From assembly GCA_039795715.1 (NCBI GenBank), contig JBDKLD010000020.1, forward strand, positions 1 through 6,600: DNA of 6,600 nucleotides, given 5' to 3'. Within the stretch, counting starts at the first letter, position 1. Each line of letters opens with the position of its first letter. This document shows, in pieces, positions 5,801 through 6,600 of this stretch. Under the pieces are notes generated by a model. That model ran no database searches. It worked only from the letters and a program-made list of their open reading frames with translations, and was not told the origin of the DNA. The position numbers and the translations under genes were made by a program. Source of the DNA: JAGOSA01 sp039795715 (lineage in GTDB: Bacteria; Patescibacteriota; Minisyncoccia; Phycocordibacterales; UBA9973).

Positions 5801-6233
5801 CAGAAGCAAGTGTACTGGAAAATGTATAGTTTATCGGGGTTTGGGTTGTCTGTGCATTTGCTGTTTTTATCCCCAAAAGATCAGTAAGGGAAATTGACAC
5901 ACCAAGGACTTCCCCACCTGATGCGAGTAATTCATTTACTTTGGCTCTAGTGCGTGGCCCAAATGTTCCAGTTTGAGGCAATTCGTATGCTTTTTGAAAC
6001 TTCTTGACGGCTGTTCTTGTTTTTGATCCGTATGACCCCTTTGCCGTTTCTTTAATTTCGAGCAATTGTAGGCGAATTAGGAGGTTTTGAAGTTTTTTAA
6101 TTTCTTCTTTTTTAGATGAATCATTGACGCTAATATTCGTTGCAAATACCTGCTCGCCCTCTGCGTGCGCAAAAGAAAATGTTCCACCAAAAACAACCGC
6201 GATTCCGACGGCAACCATCAATTTTTTCATCAT
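2808..6233 (-). CDS. Large secreted cell-surface protein with two peptidoglycan-binding domains and duplicated beta-rich modules
   Basis: The ATG at 6233 gives 1141 residues. Residues 2-24 are a Sec signal peptide (MKKLMVAVGIAVVF..., cleavage after AHA). Two PG_binding_1-like domains follow at about 41-105 (QNLLIRL, YGSKTRTAVKKFQ, GTFGPRTRAKVNELL) and 144-210 (GDQGTEVIKLQQLL, GYLDSGTPSGVMD), which should anchor it to the wall. They are separated by a linker with an ANAQ motif (125-128). Residues 214 and 245 are the only cysteines in the mature protein and could form a disulfide. The rest is Thr/Ser/Asn-rich predicted beta structure: two homologous 105-residue modules (327-431 and 658-762), an Asp-run module (D542-546), and a C-terminal WSDMSAASH...DWTSDF segment (1107-1134), a type of ending I recall from Parcubacteria surface proteins. 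There is no transmembrane anchor or sorting motif. The frame also opens at 6317, but that 28-residue extension would bury the signal peptide. Function is probably a wall-bound adhesin or surface-layer component; no enzyme motif is seen. Confidence 0.85.
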   Translation of the reverse strand: MMKKLMVAVGIAVVFGGTFSFAHAEGEQVFATNISVNDSSKKEEIKKLQNLLIRLQLLEIKETAKGSYGSKTRTAVKKFQKAYELPQTGTFGPRTRAKVNELLASGGEVLGVSISLTDLLGIKTANAQTTQTPINYTFSSTLASGDQGTEVIKLQQLLMQYGYLDSGTPSGVMDILTVEMLRQLQEDYKIAPSGITDGLTRNVLNAIAKTLGPCGVPGEKIIVKRANGSEVYQAGLNAKFNWVTCEIPSTETMQMSLVTSAGLSYDLGTVVNDRTEVLPLPAIASWPQMPSGNSFKLKIAHGTVNDLSNGYFTITPNPVTPTYPLSRNTTYLNQSVALPTNNTKIGSWNITGSQTADILLQTLSVDVDEVISTEFDEGDITNMYAVIKNSIGVIMYQTPPLALVNAQDNIFSINYLLQASQARVIELYANLADDGLDLPAGTPDMIDAADAFGTDLTVTGVSTTNSLNTPITATSTDTIGQSIALNQGPSQLIIEKDVSSPSGSVGNFFSDKKLGVYKISAIGEPMKIETLRVAYAGGVNIDDDDDSLRNARILINGVQYGSTASLNEETDSVMPYSQFTLNYTVNPGAPILLEVRADIYDNGGSSDIVPGTDTITAVIVPSSLNVVRINTLGRINAPIASVYANTLAISSTSMSIEKNTTYQDQSTSLPVANFKIGSWKLTGSMVEDILLTTASFDISSAVGTTFNHDDVTNMSMVVRNTSGTIVSQTMPLAVVMANDNNFSLNYTLPVNQVVTIELYGNLNSTSSIGDSLTTDLTISGTSLMSGQSIIAVLPDTYGQTISNSSSSISAILNASTPTTGIVYDNQTVESAKFTFASSGAGFNVTNLTFTLPSTAATVVSSVNLYDGVTLIASQPGGASSILFSGLNWNVPANSNKVLTVKLQLGTIGVGAGVSQADLKTTLTSFTAINTTNGISALGDETNPSGNSIYAYSAVPFISQLPMVSTALLNVSNKPLMKFKIDAMGGPIVWQTLFWDVNKDANTKIASSGFSNSSGITLWDVTNGGNTQVYGQVTHSGLHLAGSTTGTIKFITGEQQISSSKTYELRGTISGADTVGDFVTVTIANDSLSVVPINTLNGIMNADPDAPIVWSDMSAASHTSVTTDWTSDFGVRNLPISGSLNW
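3948..4262 (-). repeat. Second copy of a 105-residue module in the surface protein
   Basis: Encodes residues 658-762 of the surface protein (starting KNTTYQDQS, ending IELYGNL). It aligns without gaps to residues 327-431, with 55 identical positions of 105 by hand count. Shared anchors are KIGSW, DILL, FxxxDxTNM, QTxPLA, DNxFSxNY and IELYxNL. The nucleotide copies are diverged, so the duplication is old. Confidence 0.85.
4941..5255 (-). repeat. First copy of the 105-residue module in the surface protein
   Basis: Encodes residues 327-431 (starting RNTTYLNQS, ending IELYANL). Its partner lies 331 residues further on. Each copy is followed by a shorter related tail (DLTVTG with a later IGQSI, and DLTISG with a later YGQTI), so the true duplicated unit is probably longer, about 150 residues, with less conserved ends. 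Confidence 0.85.
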
Positions 6234-6249
6234 AGTTATGTAAGGGCTA

Positions 6250-6269
6250 TTTATAATGGTTCCATTATA
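6250..6269 (-). promoter_or_regulatory. Palindromic -10 region of the surface-protein promoter
   Basis: Bases 6252-6269 form an 18-bp inverted repeat, TATAATGG and CCATTATA separated by TT, so TATAAT occurs on both strands. On the minus strand, TATAAT (complement of 6264-6269) is followed by TATAAA (complement of 6250-6255). Either could be the -10 box, giving a leader of about 24 or 10 bases to the ATG at 6233. No good -35 match lies at 16-18 bases; the best hexamer, TTGAGA, is only 14 bases from TATAAA. The palindrome could also be a repressor site covering the promoter, or could drive some divergent transcription. Confidence 0.5.
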
Positions 6270-6279
6270 TCTCAAGCAC

Positions 6280-6287
6280 GGGGGGGG
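6280..6287. repeat. Homopolymeric G8 (C8 on the coding strand) tract upstream of the surface-protein gene
   Basis: Eight consecutive G residues on the plus strand, 11 bases upstream of the TATAAT box on the minus strand, fall where a promoter spacer would lie. Such tracts are prone to slippage. If translation began at the in-frame ATG at 6317 or 6311, the tract would be coding (three Pro codons) and a length change would switch the reading frame. Confidence 0.8.
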
Positions 6288-6334
6288 TAGCTGCTGACCT
6301 GTGTATAACATGGACATGTGGGTAATATGTTGGC

Positions 6335-6372
6335 AAACAAAAATCCCCCACTTTTGTGAGGGAATTTTTGTT
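6335..6372 (-). terminator. Intrinsic terminator of rplL
   Basis: On the minus strand a stem forms between complements of 6357-6372 and 6335-6350, with one C-A mismatch (6348/6359) and one bulged base (6364), around a 6-base loop (6351-6356). It is followed by TTTTTGTTT. It begins 15 bases after the rplL stop and separates the ribosomal-protein transcript from the surface-protein promoter. Confidence 0.85.
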
Positions 6373-6386
6373 GTGTCAGGGTAAAA

Positions 6387-6600
6387 CTACTTCAACTCTA
6401 CCTTGCCACCTGCTTCTTCGATTTTCTTCTTCATTTCTTCTGCTTCTGCTTTCTTGACGTTATCTTTGAGAGTTGCTGGAGCGCCGTCTACGAGATCCTT
6501 GGCCTCCTTGAGACCAAGACCGAGAGCTTCCTTGACTACTTTCATAACTGCGATCTTCTGTTCGCCTGATGCCGCGAGGACAACAGTGAAGCTGTCTTTT
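6387..6600 (-). CDS. rplL: 50S ribosomal protein L7/L12, C-terminal part (5' end outside window)
   Basis: The minus strand from the right edge encodes at least 71 codons ending in TAG at 6387-6389. The translation carries the L7/L12 C-terminal domain: KDSFTVVLAASGEQKIAVMK, then VVKEALGLGLKEAKDLVDGAP, then a helix (NVKKAEAEEMKKKIEEAG) and the final strand GGKVELK. This domain forms the tip of the ribosomal stalk and recruits translation factor GTPases. The usual GLKEAK motif is present. The N-terminal dimerisation domain and hinge lie beyond the window. Codon use here favours GAA, AAG and CTT, as expected for a highly expressed gene. It is a secure marker for the orientation of the region; rplJ is normally the upstream neighbour, though that cannot be seen here. 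Confidence 0.97.
   Translation of the reverse strand, partial: KDSFTVVLAASGEQKIAVMKVVKEALGLGLKEAKDLVDGAPATLKDNVKKAEAEEMKKKIEEAGGKVELK

Noticed and set aside
2225..5897. Several plus-strand open frames of 60-101 codons opposite the winged-helix and surface-protein genes
   Set aside because: All are antisense to well-supported coding regions, with no promoter, terminator or recognisable protein character.
6234..6317. N-terminal extension of the surface protein to the ATG at 6317 or 6311
   Set aside because: It would put 28 uncharacteristic residues, including a Pro run from the C8 tract, before a good signal peptide, and it overlaps the candidate promoter. It stays possible only under the phase-variation idea.
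1..6600. Alternative genetic code with TGA as glycine, as in some CPR lineages
   Set aside because: Long frames, including 1141 codons, contain no in-frame TGA, and all eight visible genes end properly with TAA or TAG.
1..6600. CRISPR array, insertion sequence, tRNA or rRNA genes
   Set aside because: No regularly spaced direct repeats, transposase-like frame, terminal inverted repeats, or cloverleaf or ribosomal RNA sequence were found on either strand.

Overview
The window most likely comes from a Patescibacteria/CPR genome of the Parcubacteria type. This is inferred from protein style only. Its centre is a very long secreted protein with two peptidoglycan-binding domains and duplicated beta-rich modules, flanked by a five-helix mechanosensitive-channel-like protein, a winged-helix protein joined to a degenerate nucleotidyltransferase fold, and rplL. 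Base composition is moderately AT-rich. The standard bacterial code fits: the eight visible stops are all TAA or TAG, and the long frames contain no in-frame TGA. No start whose upstream region can be seen has a convincing Shine-Dalgarno sequence, and one gene looks leaderless.

Layout, left to right. 6-371 (+) is an unrecognised protein that may begin before the window, ending at a bidirectional terminator (379-408). 417-902 (-) is a HicB antitoxin / HicA toxin pair, antitoxin first, with a 3-base gap. 959-1245 (+) is a compact unit: the best promoter in the window, a 23-position RNA hairpin at the predicted 5' end, a 42-codon ORF for a one-helix membrane peptide, and a terminator. 1285-1980 (-) encodes the channel-like protein. 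2068-2712 (-) encodes the winged-helix/nucleotidyltransferase-like protein, apparently leaderless. 2808-6233 (-) encodes the 1141-residue surface protein. 6387-6600 (-) is the C-terminal part of ribosomal protein L7/L12, with its own terminator.

Most genes lie on the minus strand, but terminators at about 6335-6372, 2750-2784 and 1211-1245 divide them into separate units: rplL; the surface protein; the winged-helix gene, possibly read through into the channel gene; and hicBA. The least explained part is 959-1245. Its three wobble pairs are all G-U when read as plus-strand RNA, which suggests a selected RNA structure, and it leads into an ORF that is easily missed. The second point of interest is the surface-protein promoter region, where an 8-base G/C tract lies next to an 18-bp palindrome carrying TATAAT on both strands. 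This could be a variable-expression switch, although nothing here proves it.
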